Assembly (NCBI RefSeq): GCF_904849725.1
Contig: NC_058523.1
Span: 201,403,689-201,467,688 of the forward strand
Direction: 5' to 3'
Length of the DNA: 64,000 nucleotides
DNA from: Hordeum vulgare subsp. vulgare
Lineage: Eukaryota > Streptophyta > Magnoliopsida > Poales > Poaceae
Shown: piece after piece, positions 24,599 through 38,200 of the stretch
Numbering within the stretch: the first letter of the stretch is position 1
Layout: each line of letters begins with the position of its first letter
Translations under genes and position numbers: made by a program
Notes under the pieces: generated by a model
The model's input: the letters and a program-made list of their open reading frames with translations, nothing else
Database searches by the model: none
What the model was told of the DNA's origin: nothing

Positions 24599-25732
24599 TT
24601 TCTTGAGGGGAGACTCCACCAAAAAAATCCACTCACATTCATTTTGGCAAGAACTAGTTGCAGTCAACTCCAACCTTATGCAATAGTTCAAGGAGTCACA
24701 GATTCCCTCATCGGTAAGCAAGGGACAAGATAATTAATGTATAAATGGACATAATCTTTGATATGTTTCAATCCATGTGCATAGATATCCTTGTATTTGT
24801 TCCTTCTGTGAGACTAACCCATCTAGGTGAAAAGAGTACAAAACAACAAGGATTGGTCCCAACTCAAGATGATCTTAATCAACTATGATCATCCTCTACT
24901 ACAACTCCTACACGAAGTCTTCTATGCTAAGACCCAAGGTTAGTTTGCCCCTCTTAGGGGGGATGTCACATCATGGGGGAGGTTTACTCTAAGAGTTGAG
25001 TCAAAGCATCTCTTAAGACGTGAATACATTGAAAGCTTTATGTAAAAGAGACAACCCCACTTGTGCTTAAACAATGGGTATGACCTATGATCAAGTATTC
25101 TTACTTGGCTTCTAAGTCAATATACTAATATGTAGTTGCCTACATCATCTCGAAAGTTCTTGGTAGATACTAGAGTGGTTGTGCATGTTTGCCATGTTTC
25201 ATTTGACATCTTATTGTGTGTGCATGTTGATGTGCACATTTTTACTCATTCGAGGATATCCAATTGTTGATATTTTGCTTTCTTTTTCTTTGGCCAATTG
25301 GATATACAAGAATGCTTAAGTACCCCTCTCTAGCTATCTATGATTTCTCGTCTGAACTTCCATTCATGCTTCACCCCAAAATTTGAGCAAGCACTTTTCG
25401 GACCCTCTGTGTGAGGAGCACTCAGAGTTCTGTTTCGACAAGAGCTAACTTCCAAAACCACCCATGTGCAACTCAGTGTAACCAGCTCCATAAACTTGGT
25501 TCCACCGAGGAACTAGGTTTGATTTAGTATTTGTACCTCGGTACCATCGAAATCAAAATCATGGCTTCATCGAGTTTCTCCATCCTCACGCAGTGTAGAA
25601 ACTCGGTGGCACTGATATTATGAAATTGGCACTACCAACAACAGAAGGGTATATATACCCGGGGACCCAAGATTGCAAATTTCTTTAAACCCTCGGTATC
25701 CCACAACCCTATGCTGCCGCACTCGAAGTCCA
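24599..25732 (+). other. Copia B internal non-coding remainder
   Basis: About 1.1 kb after gag with no usable ORF. Purine tracts CTTAGGGGGGATG and ATCATGGGGGAGG lie at 24953-24985. The part from about 25430 carries the repeated ACTCGG/ACCGAG-type text also seen in the LTR, and a TATATATACCC box is at 25650. It joins abruptly to LTR terminal sequence near 25733. Confidence 0.6.
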
Positions 25733-25835
25733 AGGAAAATGCTAAAACTTGCCCACAACTAAAATTTGGAAAATGCTAAGTTTTTTTGGTCAAGTAGTCT
25801 AATCATACCCCTCTAGAAATACTTCGGATCCTATA
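25733..25835 (+). repeat. 3' LTR remnant of Copia B (last about 100 bases)
   Basis: AATGCTAAAACTTGCCCACAACTAAAATT...CAAGTAGTCTAATCA...CCTCTAGAAATAC matches the end of the 5' LTR. It ends CCTATA where the 5' copy has CCTACA. The first about 900 bases of this LTR are missing. Confidence 0.82.
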
Positions 25836-25840
25836 GAGGT

Positions 25841-26250
25841 CTCATACGTCTCAACACAAGCATGAGCCTTAAATACCAATTTCAGCTTTGGAAACATCTC
25901 ATATGCTCTATTGTGTTCAAAATGTCTTTGGAGCCTTGATACTAAGATGTAAAGCATGGCACACTGAACTATTGAGTAGTCATCAAAACGTGTCTGTCAG
26001 ACGTTCACAACATCTACAAATGACGCTTGAGGGGTTGCACACAGAGCGGTGTATCAAGAACATAAGCCTTCTTTGCAGTGGTAATGACAATCCTCAAATG
26101 ACGGTCTCAGTCACCATAATTGTTAAAATCATCTATCAACTTAGTTTACGCTAGGAATGTACCAAAAATCAGGGGAGCTACAACGTGAGCTATTGATCTA
26201 CAACCTAATTTGCAATGACATTTTGACTATGTTCGTGATAATTAGTTGTG
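25841..26250 (-). pseudogene. Copia A gag, amino-terminal relic
   Basis: Minus-strand translation gives gag-like text in shifting frames: KKAYVLDTPL, then HFEHNRAYEMFPKLKLVFK and VETYETS directly at the Copia B junction. It corresponds to the intact-order gag of Copia C (LQNVLNVMEH.../FERHGAYEVFQELKFIFDK). Stops and frameshifts are numerous. The start codon is not confidently located. Confidence 0.75.
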
Positions 26251-27395
26251 TTAATCAAATTACTAATGAACTCCCACCTAAATCAACATACCTCGGGTTA
26301 CCTATGCATGACCTGATCCAAATTCACAAACCCAAGTTCGATCATCACATGAGATGAGGTGGTTTCAATGGTGAACATCTCCATGTTGATCATATCTACT
26401 ATAGGACTCATGTTTGATCTTTCGGTCTCCTGTGTTCTATGGCCATGTTTGTACATGCTAGGATCGTTAAGTTTAACCATATTATTCTGCATTTGTAAAT
26501 CTAGCTTACACCCGTTGTATGCGAACAAAGAGCCATTACACTCGATCATCATGTGGTGCTTCGAAACGATGAACTTTCACAATGGTGCATACTTCAGGAG
26601 AACACATTTTTATCTTGAAATTAAGTGAGGGATCATCTTATAATGCTACCTCGTCCTAAGAAAAATAAGATGTATTAAAGGATAAACATCGCATGCAATC
26701 AATAAGTGACATGATATGGCCATAATCATCTTGAGATTTTGATTTCCATCTCCAAAGCACCGGCATGATATCCATCGTCAACGGCATGACACCATGATCC
26801 CCATCCTCGTGATCTCCATCATGGTGTCGTCAAGTGGTTGTCTTGCCAACTATTGCTAACGCATAGCAATAAAGCAAATCAATGGCATAAATTAAATTAA
26901 AGAGAACCCTATGGCTCCTACCAGTTACCGTTCTCAATGACATGTAAGTGTGATAACTATTACAAAACATGATCATCTCATACATCATATACAACAAATC
27001 ACGTCTTAGCCATATCACATCACAACATACCCTACAAAAACAAATTAGTCGTCATCTACTTTATTGTTGCAGGTTTTACACGGCTCATATGGGCAACTAG
27101 CAAGAACCATTGCCTTTTAACCTTCTTCAAGGACAACCTTTGTAAAATATGATTCAACTAAAGTGGAAGAGACAGACACCTACAAGCCACCTTTATGAAA
27201 TGCAAGTTGCATGTTTGTTGGTGGAACCTGTGTCTTATGCGAGGACACGTAAGGTTGGTCCGAGCCACTTCATTCCACAATACCGATGAATAAAATAAGA
27301 CAAGGGAGGTAAACACTTTGAACATCAATGCCCACAACTTCTTTGTGTTCTACTCGTGCATATCATCAATGCATAGACCTAGTTAATGATGCCAC
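26251..27395 (-). other. Copia A leader and primer site
   Basis: An untranslated leader between 5' LTR and gag, rich in GATCATGATGATGGAGATCA-type text on the minus strand, matches the leader of Copia C (42117-43383). The primer site next to the LTR reads GTGGCATCATT (about 27385-27395, minus), the variant found in BARE-like elements. No ORF here is credible. Confidence 0.75.
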
Positions 27396-29076
27396 TGTTG
27401 GGGAACATTATATGGGAAGCAAAAAATCCCTATGAACAACAAGATCTATCTATGGAGATGCATAGCAAAGGAGGGGAGAGTGTGTCTACGTAAACTTGTA
27501 GACCGTTAAGCGGAAGTGTATATTATGTGGTTGATGTAGTCCTACACTTCACAATCCAATCCGATCCAACCCCGAATGGATAACACCTCCGTGTTCACTA
27601 CATGTGCTCTTGATAACGTCTCTGCCTCCTTGATTCAACAAGTGATGACGGACAAGTAGATGGTATCTCGACCAACATAATGACATGGAATAGATGGTGG
27701 TTGGGCAGTGGCAGCAAGGCTTCGCCAAGCGCCTCCGGAACTACGAACAAGGAACAATGGGAGAGACTGGAGGGAGAGTGCTGCCTCAAGGATGTGGACT
27801 TGATATATTCAGCCCTCCCCTCCCCTCCACTATTTGTTGGAGGAAAGGGGGAGGAGGGGGAGTAGCCAGAACCCCTCCTCCAAGGGAGGGGGTGGAGGCC
27901 AAGAGGGAGGAGCCCTCCTTTCCCATGCCAACTCCTAGGTGCCTTGCCCTTTAGGATTTCTAGCCCCCTTAACCGCATGGCCCTTGGGGCTGGCCTAATA
28001 AGGATAGGGGGCCCCCTATAGCCCATGCTAGGATAAGGGGCATGGTGGAACCCTCCGTGAACCTCTGGACCCCTTCGGAATCCTCTGAAACCTCCTGGAA
28101 GCTTCCCGGTACAATACTGGCGAAACTCGAAACTTTTCGAGTAGCCAAAATAAGACATCCCATATATAAATGTTTACCTCCATACCATTCCAGAGCTTTT
28201 CTTGATGTCCGGGTTCACATCCGGGACTTCGAACAACATTCGATCGCCAACATACATATCTCAATACTACTCAAGCGTCCCTTTGTCCCGAGTGCGGACC
28301 CTACTGGTTCGGGAATCATGTAGACATGACCGAGACACCTGTCGGGTCAACAAACAATAGTGGGACCTTGATGCCCATTTTGTTTACTATGTGTTCAACA
28401 AAGATCTTTATTGGTCGAACCACGATGTCGAGTATTCAGTCAATCATGTATGCAGTTCCCTTTGTCCAGCAGTATGTTAGTTTCACGAGATTTGATCATC
28501 GGTATCTCCATACCTAGTTCAATCTTGTTACGGGGAAGTCTTTTTACTCGTTCCACAATACAAGATTCCGTGACCTACTCACTATTCACATTGATTGCAA
28601 GTTTCTTGTGATGTTGTATTAACAAGAGGGCCCAATATACCTCTCCGTCAGATGGAGTGACAAATCCTAGTATTGATTCAAGCCAACCCAATACACACCA
28701 CGGAGATACCTGTATAGAACCTCAATGATCACCCAGTTATGAAGTGATGTTTGATAGAACACACGATATTCCTCTGGTGTCAGGGAGTTGCAAGATCTCA
28801 TGGTCCTAGGAAAAAATACTTGACATGAAGAAAGCAATATAAATAAAATAAGTTATATGATCAAATGCTATGCTTACTGGTGAGTCTTGTCCATCACATC
28901 TTTCTCCTAATGATGTGGTACTGTTATCAAATGACAACTCATGTCTATGGTCAATAAACATTGACCATGTTTGATCAATGAGCTAGTCTAGTAGAGGGTC
29001 ACTAGGGACACAATGTTGTTTATATATTCAGACATGTATTTTAGTTTATGTTGAATACAGTTCTAGCATGGATAAT
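27396..29076 (-). repeat. 5' LTR of Copia A, cut by Gypsy C
   Basis: The LTR end facing the interior is TGTTGGGGAACATTAT (plus strand, 27396). It runs 1681 bases to 29076, where Gypsy C begins. The first 85-90 bases of the LTR (TGTTGGAAATATGCCC...) are displaced or lost. A minus-strand 186-codon opening (27598-28158) is LTR sequence and not a gene. Confidence 0.85.
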
Positions 29077-30648
29077 TGATACGTCTACAATGTATCTATA
29101 ATCTCTGGTTGTTCCATGTTGTTATATTATCATCATAAGATAATTTTTGGGTCATAGTGCACCAAGTTATATTATTTGTGAGCAAAAATCTATTAACCCA
29201 GTGCCAGTGGTAGTTGTTGTTTTTTGCGTGTTTTTTGTTTCTCACGTTTTCATTACCAAACAAAGTCCAATTGGCACGAATTTTTTTGTTGATTTTTTCT
29301 CGACCAAAAGAAGACCGGGAAGCTTCAGGAGGAGACCCGAAGCCATGCAAGGAATCCACAAGGCAACAGCGCGCGCCCACGGGGTGGCCGCACCCTGATG
29401 CCTTGTCTCCTCCCTCTGGCTCCTCTTGTCTCGTTCTCTGGCCTATAAATTCTGAAATATTCTAGAAACCTTAAATATATCAATGAAATAATTTTTACGC
29501 CGCCGCAAGCCTCTGTTCCATGACAACCTCGTCTGGAGCTCCGTTCCGGCACTCTGCTGGAGGGGGGGTCAACCACAGAGGGACTCTTCAGCAACCTTGG
29601 ATCCCTCATGGTTATGTGTGAGTATTTCACCACAGACCTATGGGTCCGTAGTTAGTATCTAGATGGCTATCTCTCTCTCTCTCTTGATCTTCAATACAAT
29701 GATCATCACAACTTCACTTTGATCTATCCGATATAATTCTTTTGTATGGTGTGTTTGTTGGGCTCCGATGAATTATGTGTTTATGCTCAGATTGTCATAA
29801 AAGCTTTTTGAATATTCTTTGACTTTTATGAATCTTTTGCATGATCATCATAGCTTCATAAATCTATCCGATCAATTGAATTTCTTTGGCCAAGTAGTTT
29901 GACCTTTTTCACTGGTAGATGTGCGTTGTAGTGGGTTCACCCTGGCGAATTTCTATATTCCAGTGAAAAAAGGGGACAAGATGCATTTTTTTTGCTTCCA
30001 CTAAGGATAAAACGAAGGGGTTTATTCATATTGATTGAGTATACTTTGTCTACGTCATGTCATCGTTCCCCAAGCATTACTCTGTTTTACTTAATCTCTA
30101 GATGCATGCTGGATTACGGTTGAATAGTGGAGTAATAGTAGTAGGTGCATGTACGAGTCGACCTATTTTCTTATGGATGTGATGCCTACATACACATTAC
30201 CATTTCCATAAAAATTAAATAACTATCCGTTATTCTATCAATTTCCCAACAATAATTTTTTACGTGTCGTATGTTCCTTTCATGAGAGATGCTAGTAGAG
30301 AACACTATGTCCCCCGGGTCTATTCACTTATATATTCAGAAAACTTCTAACTTCCTTGCTTTTATTATTTTTCTTTCATTTTATTTTGCAAGTCACAACT
30401 ATATACAATTATTTACACACCTCATTTGCTTGCAAATAAGAAGATCAAGGGGATTGACAACCCCTTGCCCATGTTGGGTGCAAGTTGTTTGCTCTTTTCT
30501 GTGCAGCCTCTGAAGACGGTTGAGGATTGATATTCTTATTGGTTCAATAAATCATGGTTTCTTAATCAAGGAAAATACTTACCCGCATTGTGTTGTGATA
30601 ACCCGTTCCTCTTAATGGAAAACCCAATGCAGATCACAAACATCAGCA
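29077..30648 (+). repeat. 5' LTR of Gypsy C
   Basis: Starts TGATACGTCTACAATGTATC and ends CATCAGCA. A TATAAAT box is at 29444-29450 and GGCTATCTCTCTCTCTC near 29665. It aligns along its length with 59353-59376 plus 60503-61987. ORFs inside are not conserved between LTRs. Confidence 0.88.
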
Positions 30649-30656
30649 AGGATTTT

Positions 30657-30673
30657 TGGCGCCATTGCCCGGG
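30657..30673 (+). other. Primer binding site, tRNA-Asp type (Gypsy C)
   Basis: TGGCGCCATTGCCCGGG matches the tRNA-Asp complement at 15 of 17 bases, nine bases after the LTR end. Confidence 0.9.
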
Positions 30674-30898
30674 TATATCATCACCAACTATCAAGTAACT
30701 TCACAAAAATTATCTTTCACTAGTTATTCTTTTTATTTGCTGTTATATTTTGCTTGCTTCAAAAAATTCAATAATACAAAGATATCTACCTTTACTTGTC
30801 ACTAGTCAGCATATTTTCTTTCTAGTTTACTTGCCTAGCTATGTTATCTTTTTCTTTGACACACCAAAGGAGAAAGTAAAATGCAAAGATTAAGATAA

Positions 30899-31228
30899 AT
30901 GGATCTTCATCCACTAGCTAATCTTTTAATAACACCCGTTTATGCTGAAACAATTGCTAGTGAGAGTCCACTAGATTATGTTTATGAGGTCTTTCTTGAA
31001 AATCATGAATCCAAAAATTGTGAAATTTATGAAGTGATTCATAATAGTTCCTTGAATGAAAAGCATTATTGCTATATTCTTGAATTTGAAATGATCTTAC
31101 ATGTACTTATTACGAGAGAGGCAAATACGGTGATAGAAATTTTCATGTTATTCACTTACCTCTCTTACATTCACAGTGTTAATTCTTCATTCTTCCTACT
31201 TTCTTATGCTAGACACTTCTTGTCTTGA
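30899..31228 (+). pseudogene. Short internal ORF trace of Gypsy C
   Basis: A 109-codon opening beginning MDLHPLANLLITPVYAE sits where Gypsy A and B carry their uncharacterised ORFs. It contains SPLDYVYEVFLENHESKNCE and ends in a hydrophobic tail that looks frame-shifted. I recognise no domain. It may be the amino-terminal remainder of the same lineage-specific protein, but the similarity is weak. Confidence 0.4.
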
Positions 31229-31499
31229 TAAATTGTTTGATTATAAAATGGCTATACATAGGAAGTATGTTAGACTTAGATATGCTTGTCACATGTTTTA
31301 TGATGCTCTCCTTGTGCTTCAATTCTTGTCTTCATGGGAGCATCATTATTACCACACGCCTATCTAAATGGCTATAAAGAAAGAGCTTATTGGGAGACAA
31401 CCCAATAGTTATCATTTATTTATGCTTAGATTTGATGAAATGATTATTAACTCTGTAACTATTGTGATTTTTTGACTGGAAAATAGTAGGAGAGGCTCC

Positions 31500-34400
31500 T
31501 ACTATGCTATATTATAATAAGAAATATTTACATGAAGAGGAGTAGTGTCCTCAAAGAAAGAGAAAGAGCAAGATAAAGCTAGTCTAAAGATTGTTTACAA
31601 TGGAAGTGATATAATCACTGAGATCAGTATGTACTCTATATCTAAGCCAATTAAGATGAGCCTTAGTCCTTTCAGTCCACGAGTTATGAGTAGGATTGAT
31701 CTGATTGAAGATATAGTTTTTCCTCTGTTTTCTGATATTCCAGGTAGCAATAGTGAATATTTCAAAGAATAGTCTACCAGAATTTTGTTCTTTTGCCCTG
31801 ATTGTAGCTTCAATTCTTGAGTTGTTGGTGTTATAAGATATATTAATCTTGGCCCAGCAATCTTGACTGAACTGGCAACTAAAGATTAAGTGATCAATGG
31901 TCTCTTCCTCTTGTGTTGTGCATAGAACACATGATTATATATCATCAATAGTGGCTCCTTTTTAGCATGTTCCTAGTGTTCAATTTGTCAACTAGTAAGA
32001 ACCACATGAAAACCTTCAGTTTCATTTGAAGTTTTGATTTCCATATCCATTTTAATGGATCTGGGCAGGTAATGTGTGTGTGATAGTGCTTATAATATTA
32101 TTTGGCCGAGTAGACATTACCCCATGGGTAAGACCACACATCTTCATTGTGAGAGTGTAACACATTTGTGGGTCTTAAGCTATTTATAGTTTGCAACTCT
32201 ATGAGAGCCTCAGTGGAAAGTGGCAGATGAAACAACAGACTCAAATCCTGAGTGGCATAATATGAGTGGACTGATATATCTTCATCCTTTGCATAAGATA
32301 ATAAGAATCCATAGTTTTCAACCAGTATAAGATCATTCCAGGTATCATGCCACATGGAAACATGCATACCATTTTGAACTCCACATTTGGTTAGACCTTT
32401 GTAAATAGGCATTAATTTCATCAAAGATCTCCACCAGAAAGAGCCACACTTAGGAATGGCATGAGGGACATCATCTTCATAATATGATTCCCAAAGCAAT
32501 TTTACCCATTGAAGGTCTGCATGATTGTAAAACTTGTCCAAGAATTTCAAAAGAAGAGCTTGATGATGTATTATGCTGTTAATCACTCCAAGGCCTCCTT
32601 TGTCTTTAGGGCAGCATACTCTCGTCCAAGCAACCAAAGAATTACATGACTCACCATGTTCATTGCTTTTGTGCCATAAGCATCCCCTTCTAATCTTGTC
32701 AAACATATCAAAGAATTTAAGAGGCAGTTCCAGGGTGCAGGACACAAATGTAATCATTGAGGATACCATTGAATTAATGAGAGTTATTTTCTGACCATGG
32801 CACATAAGAGGTGATGTACTAGAGATATGATGTTGTACTCTATCTATTAATGGCATGAGATCATTCATGTATCGTTTTGTGGTACCCAGAGTTAGACCAA
32901 GGCAGGTAAATGGGAAGGATACAACGAGCATCCAAAGATACTTGCAAGCTATGATGCTTTCTCAGCAGAAGTATTAATTGGAACGAGATTTGACATATGA
33001 AAATTTATCCGAAGCCCAGTGGAAAAAGAAAAGTCATTTAGCACTCCTTTGAGGTTAGCAAGCTGATCATTGCAAGCTGGAATCGTCAAAATTGTATCAT
33101 CCGCATATTGAATAATCGGATATGCTCCAGAACGATCAATTGGGAGCTGCAGTCTTCCCTCACTGTACTCATTGTTGATAACATATTGCAGTAGATCAGT
33201 AGCTATAGCAAATAAGAGAGGTGAAACTGGATCCCCCTGTCGAACCCCAAGTTTGCAGTGAATTTTTTTCCAAGGAATACCATTTAACAGAACCGAGGAT
33301 TGGACAGATGAAAGAATAGAGTTTACCAAGTGAGTCCATTTAGAATCAAATCCCAACTTTTCCAATATCAAAAGGATGACATCATGTTCGATGAGATCAA
33401 AAGCTTTTTCGAAGTCTAATTTAAGGATGATCACTTCATTTACAGATTGCTGACATTGGAAAATATATTCAAAGGCCGAGGAAAGACAGTCATTGATCAT
33501 TCTACCTTTTATAAATCCATACTGATTTGTGTGTAGCAAAGATAGAATGACCTTTTGAAGGCGATCCGCAAGAATTTTTTTGATGAGCTTTAGGCTGTAG
33601 TCCAGCAAAGATATAGTCTTATAGTCATTAACCGAAGTAGGGTTCATCTTTTTGGGGATAAGAGTGATCAAAGAGGCATTCAAGCAGTTCAGAGAAATGG
33701 ATCCTTCCCAAAAGCTGGTGCATAAATTATAGAAATCCGGTGCAATCAAGTCTCAACAGTGCTTTTAAAAAACAACCACTAAACCCATCAGGACCTGGAG
33801 CTCGAACTATGGGCTTTTTAGCTACTACCTCATCAATGTCTTTTTTTGAAAAAGGTTGTGAGAGACCCTCAAGGTTTTCCACAGGTTGGATGAGATTGTC
33901 TAGATTGAACTTCATTTCATGATGAGCAGATACACCCATTCTTGATTTGAATGCCTCATGATCCTCAACAAGAGATCCATCAGGGAGAGATAGAGATGCA
34001 ACAGAGTTATGTCTGTGCCTTTCACTAGCCAAACGATGGAATAATTTGGTGTTTTCATCACCACCTATAATATATCTGATTGTGCAACGCTTACTCCAAA
34101 ATTGTTGTCGGTAAGATTCGAGACAAATGATGTGATTTTTAAGTATCTTCCTGAAGTTCCATTCCTGTATGAATAACTATCTTTTCTCTTCAAGGCCGTC
34201 CAAGTGAGCAAGGGTCAAATGAGAATTATTAAGTAGCAACGAAAGTTTAGACAATCCTTTGCTCCATCGTTTCAGAACTCGTCTAAGGTTCCTAAATTTA
34301 GCCGAGAAGACAATAGCAACATTTGATGAGTGAATGGGCATCTCCCAGGGTACTTTAATAGTATCTTTAAAACCAGGATGCAGGGGCTAGTAATTTTCAA

Positions 34401-35151
34401 AGCAAAAGATCTTTGATCGTGGGATAGTTGATTGAATTGAAATCAGGCATCGCGTGTGATCTGAAATAGGTCTTGGGAGAGCTTTGACAGTTGTATTAGG
34501 ATATATAGATGTCCAGTGATTGGAAGTAAAGAACTAGTCAATTTTTTCTAACGGCGGAGAGGATTGCATATTACTCCAAGTGTAGGACGCACCCTGTAAA
34601 GGTAAATCCACGAGTCGCTATGCTTGAATAATATCGTTGAAAGTGATCATGTCATTAGGATGACCTCTCGGGCGATTACAATTATTACGCGATCGGATGA
34701 AATTAAAGTCCTAAACTAGAAGCCAATTCTCCTCATCTCCTATCTGAAGATCATAGAGCCAGCTGACAAAATTTTCTCTTTCATTCCCCGCACACGGCCC
34801 GCAAATATTGACTATCGTCCAAACATCAGATGATAGCGTGGAATTAAAGTTTAATACTTGAGCCCATTATTGATGTTCAATCATAGTCGTGGAAAAATTA
34901 GTGATGTTCCAAATAACAATCATACCGCCTGAGCTACCGATCGAAGGGACAAAATGGAACTTATCGAACTTACGCGGGCAAAATTTTCAAATGTATGAAT
35001 GATCAAAGTGATCTCGCTTAGTTTCCTAAATGCATATGATTGAGCAGCCCGAGCTATTGATAGTGGAGCGTAATGCTTCATGCTTTTCCTCAAATCTGAT
35101 ACCATGTATGTTCCAACATAGTAAATTCCAAGATCGCAATTGGGAGTTCAT
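31500..35151 (-). pseudogene. LINE ORF2: APE endonuclease, reverse transcriptase, zf-RVT; many stops
   Basis: A start at 35151 gives MNSQLRSWNLLCWNIHGIRF, an AP-endonuclease amino end, followed by ETK, a DFNF site (preceded by a stop where GDFN is expected) and ISDH near 34460. The reverse transcriptase is the best-preserved part (32949-33749): KLDFEKAFDLIEHD, RQGDPVSPLLF and the active-site YADDT at residues 215-219. A second piece (32098-32931) is the thumb and connecting region. Further on (31500-32098) is a zf-RVT-like region with ETIDHLIFSCQFS. There are at least five in-frame stops in the endonuclease, so no active enzyme. Confidence 0.88.
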
Positions 35152-35279
35152 CAAGCTATGAAAACAAAGATAATAGGTCTAAGCGCAGGAGCATAATAAA
35201 ATAAAACTTGTCCAAAGATATAAAGGAAATATTTCGTGCCGAACTAAGAATTATTTGTGTCCACGGGATGGACATGGAC

Positions 35280-38200
35280 TTACTTCTCATCCTCATCCTT
35301 CCCCTTAGCAAGCAAGCATTCATCCGTAAGCTCCTCAGGAGGAATGCCACAGAGCCTAGTGCCAACCTGCTGAATGTCTTTGATGATCATGGGGGGAGGC
35401 GGTAGAGCAGAGATTGAACTAGCAGCGTCATCCAAAGAAGATGGAGCAGGGTCAGAAATCACCATAGACGTTCTTGGTTTGATCAATGATTTACGGCCAC
35501 GAGCATCAGACAGCTGATCCACTTTGAGCCCCATGTACTTATTACTGCAAGGACTGCGACGAACTTCAGTGGTACAGAGAGGAGTGTTGGGATTAGGTTT
35601 TCTGCCTCTCTTATGCGATGGAGAGACATGTGAATCCACAGTCATAGCAGAATGAGTAAACTCAACTCCATCATAGTTATCTGAGATTCGAGAATCATTA
35701 TCGTCATGAGGAAGTTCTGAGATAACAACAGACGAAGGAACTAGCTCAAACTGATCCAATGAAGAAGAAGAATCCTCAAACCATAATTTTCTGGCCACTT
35801 TTCTAGAAGGATCAACTGGCTCAGCAGATAATCAACTTCTTCATATTGTGGGTTCCATGCAATGAAATGAAGGGGCATTGGAGGGTTTTGAATTACAAAA
35901 GGGCCCTGAATAATAGTTGGAACCTGTAGATTCAAAATAACAGAGCGGGCAAGGTAGTACAAGTCGGGCACTGTAGCATTATCAACAAAAAATTCAGCAG
36001 TCACTTGAGATCCTCTTGGTCCAGTCAAAGTGATAGACAATGTAATCGATGAAGGGAGAGATATCATTTGACCAGAATCATCAAAAGAGTCTGAGCTTTC
36101 ATCATTGATATTATCATTCCACGCTGACAGAGGGCTATCAATGATATTGTCACGGGGGGTAATGCCATCAGAAAAAGAGACTCCCTGTTGCCTTAAGATA
36201 GCCCAGTAATTTACCTGTTCTGCAGGAGGGAAGAAGAGTAGTGGAGCATGTTGCAGATTTGAGGTTATCGGTTGCTCCTCATCCTGATTTCTACCATTAG
36301 GAGGACCAAACACACCATTCTGTTGGAGCCAAATCTGCAGCCGTGTTTGGAAGGCTTGGTCAACTGTTGTATGAGGGCCATGTAAAGGATGAGGTTGATT
36401 GCCATCCCCCGGAGGTGGATCTTCCCCAGCCAAAGGAACCTGATGCACATGAATATTGCCACCAGGAGTTCACAATATATATATCGGCACAGTCCAAGAC
36501 CAACGCTATCCACCCATTTGTCTCAGCATCAAACTCGAGGGAACTAGAGAGGGGCTCATGACCCAAGTTTTGACAAGGATGCAGGACACAGATTCCTGAG
36601 AAGCAAAACATAGAATTAACTTTCCAAACTGAGAGACAACCTTATCAACACAGAAATTAGTTTGATAGTCTTGAGGAAAAGCAAGCAACATAATCCAGCA
36701 TTCAGAACCAAGCGATGGCATACACATATTCAGACCTTCATCATGCTTAACGAAAGTAACTTCATTGTCTTCCCATAGCAAATATTTTTCTCCAACTACC
36801 GCATCTCTGATTAATACATTATTGAAACAGAAGAGGCCTATCCCCAATGCAGTGTATTGAACATCTCTAACAAAATACCTGTCATGGTTTAGGAGTCTTG
36901 CAACTTCTTGCCTGGCAACATGACGAAGATGGATCGGGATCGGTCTATTAGATTCAGCAATGGCAAAGTCATCATTGTAGAGACATGGAGTGGCGTTGAG
37001 AGCCATATCTGCCCTAACCTTGCGATGAGCTGGTCCTTGCTTGACGGAGAATCTCGATGGCAGGAAAGAAAACGAATTCCACGTCAAGTTTGCCATCACC
37101 AGCGATGGAGGCCGGGGAGTTTCCAAGGTAGCAACGGTGAGGTCAACCGAAGGGGTAGAAACACCAGGAGCTTTGAGTTTTGGAATATCAGAGGAATTTG
37201 GTTTTTGTTGCCAAACTACTTTCCCAGAAGATCTCACTTTCCAACAACCAACAACAGAATGACCATACGAGAAACAAAAATGGCATCTTGGTTTTTTTAC
37301 AAGAGCGATATGAGTGGCCCGATTGTAGGTATCTAGGGAAAAAATGTCATAGTTTGTAGCTGAGATCAGGTTGTTGCAACCGATAACATTTAAACCGCCT
37401 ATTTTTACTAGAGATATACTTCTTTCGCTTGAAAACCGGTAACCACAAAAATCCACAGCGATATGACCTAGCTCGAAGTAGATAAAGCATCTAGGCCCAT
37501 TGATACAAGAATTTTTGCAGTGCCCCATAATGAAACACGAAGTGCATGCAAGTTTGAACTTACAAATGACAGAAATATCACTGATTTTGAATACCCCATA
37601 GAAACCAGTTCACGAATGTCTTCACATTGGATGCCTGGCATATATGACGTAAGTTGACGAGTTCTTCCTTTGAAAAACCTCTTTGACATAGGTGAATCTA
37701 ACACTTTAAAAGATTTCAATTGAAAAAGTTCAAAAGCACGAATTTTAACTGAAGAAAGCTCATCAACATTGCTTTGCATCTTAGACGAGGGATCCAACTG
37801 AGAATCAATGGAATGTGTAACAGGAGGATCTCTATAAGCTGATGGAGAAATGTTGGTTTGAGATCCCATCTCCTTAAGATTTTCCTTTGAAAGAGAATTT
37901 AACCATGATTTTGCAATTCCATTGATCGAACCTGAAGCACTTGTGGACGGACAAGCTGAGCTAGCCTCCACCGGAGGACGTTGATGTCCATGCACTCCAT
38001 TAGAGAAGAAAGCTCGAACATTACGTAGGTATTTTTTCTTTGCATGGGATCTGCCTCGAGGAGAATTCCGGTTTGGATGTACAATGCGATCAAAAGCCGA
38101 GGAGGAGATGGGAGTAGCTCGAAACAAATGGAAATTACAGCAGAACTCCGGGGCCAAAAAACCCACCAGAGAGTGAATGAAATGCCCCACACGATTTGAT

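Larger units (their letters stand above)
21388..25835 (+). mobile_element. Copia B: deletion derivative inserted in Copia A gag
   Basis: Plus-strand Copia with an initiator-tRNA-Met primer site, a 998-base 5' LTR, gag only and a 3' LTR reduced to about 100 bases. It is flanked by perfect GAGGT duplications (21383-21387 and 25836-25840). On the two sides the Copia A gag resumes in the same reading order (YETS|...KFFACK), which proves the insertion point. Protease, integrase and reverse transcriptase are absent. The missing 3' LTR body must have been lost after insertion, because both target duplications survive. Confidence 0.87.
19272..29076 (-). mobile_element. Copia A: BARE-like element, truncated and twice interrupted
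   Basis: Minus-strand order: 5' LTR (29076-27396, missing its first 85-90 bases because Gypsy C inserted there), primer site and leader (27395 to about 26250), gag (interrupted by Copia B), zinc-knuckle region, degraded integrase and the linker before reverse transcriptase, ending abruptly at 19272. Reverse transcriptase, RNase H and the 3' LTR are missing. It is the oldest layer of the nest in this half of the window. Confidence 0.86.

Noticed and set aside
27598..28158. 186-codon minus-strand ORF
   Set aside because: It lies wholly within the Copia A LTR; the corresponding stretch of the Copia C LTRs does not keep the frame.
31545..31772. Plus-strand 75-codon ORF
   Set aside because: Antisense shadow of the LINE ORF2 zinc-binding tail.
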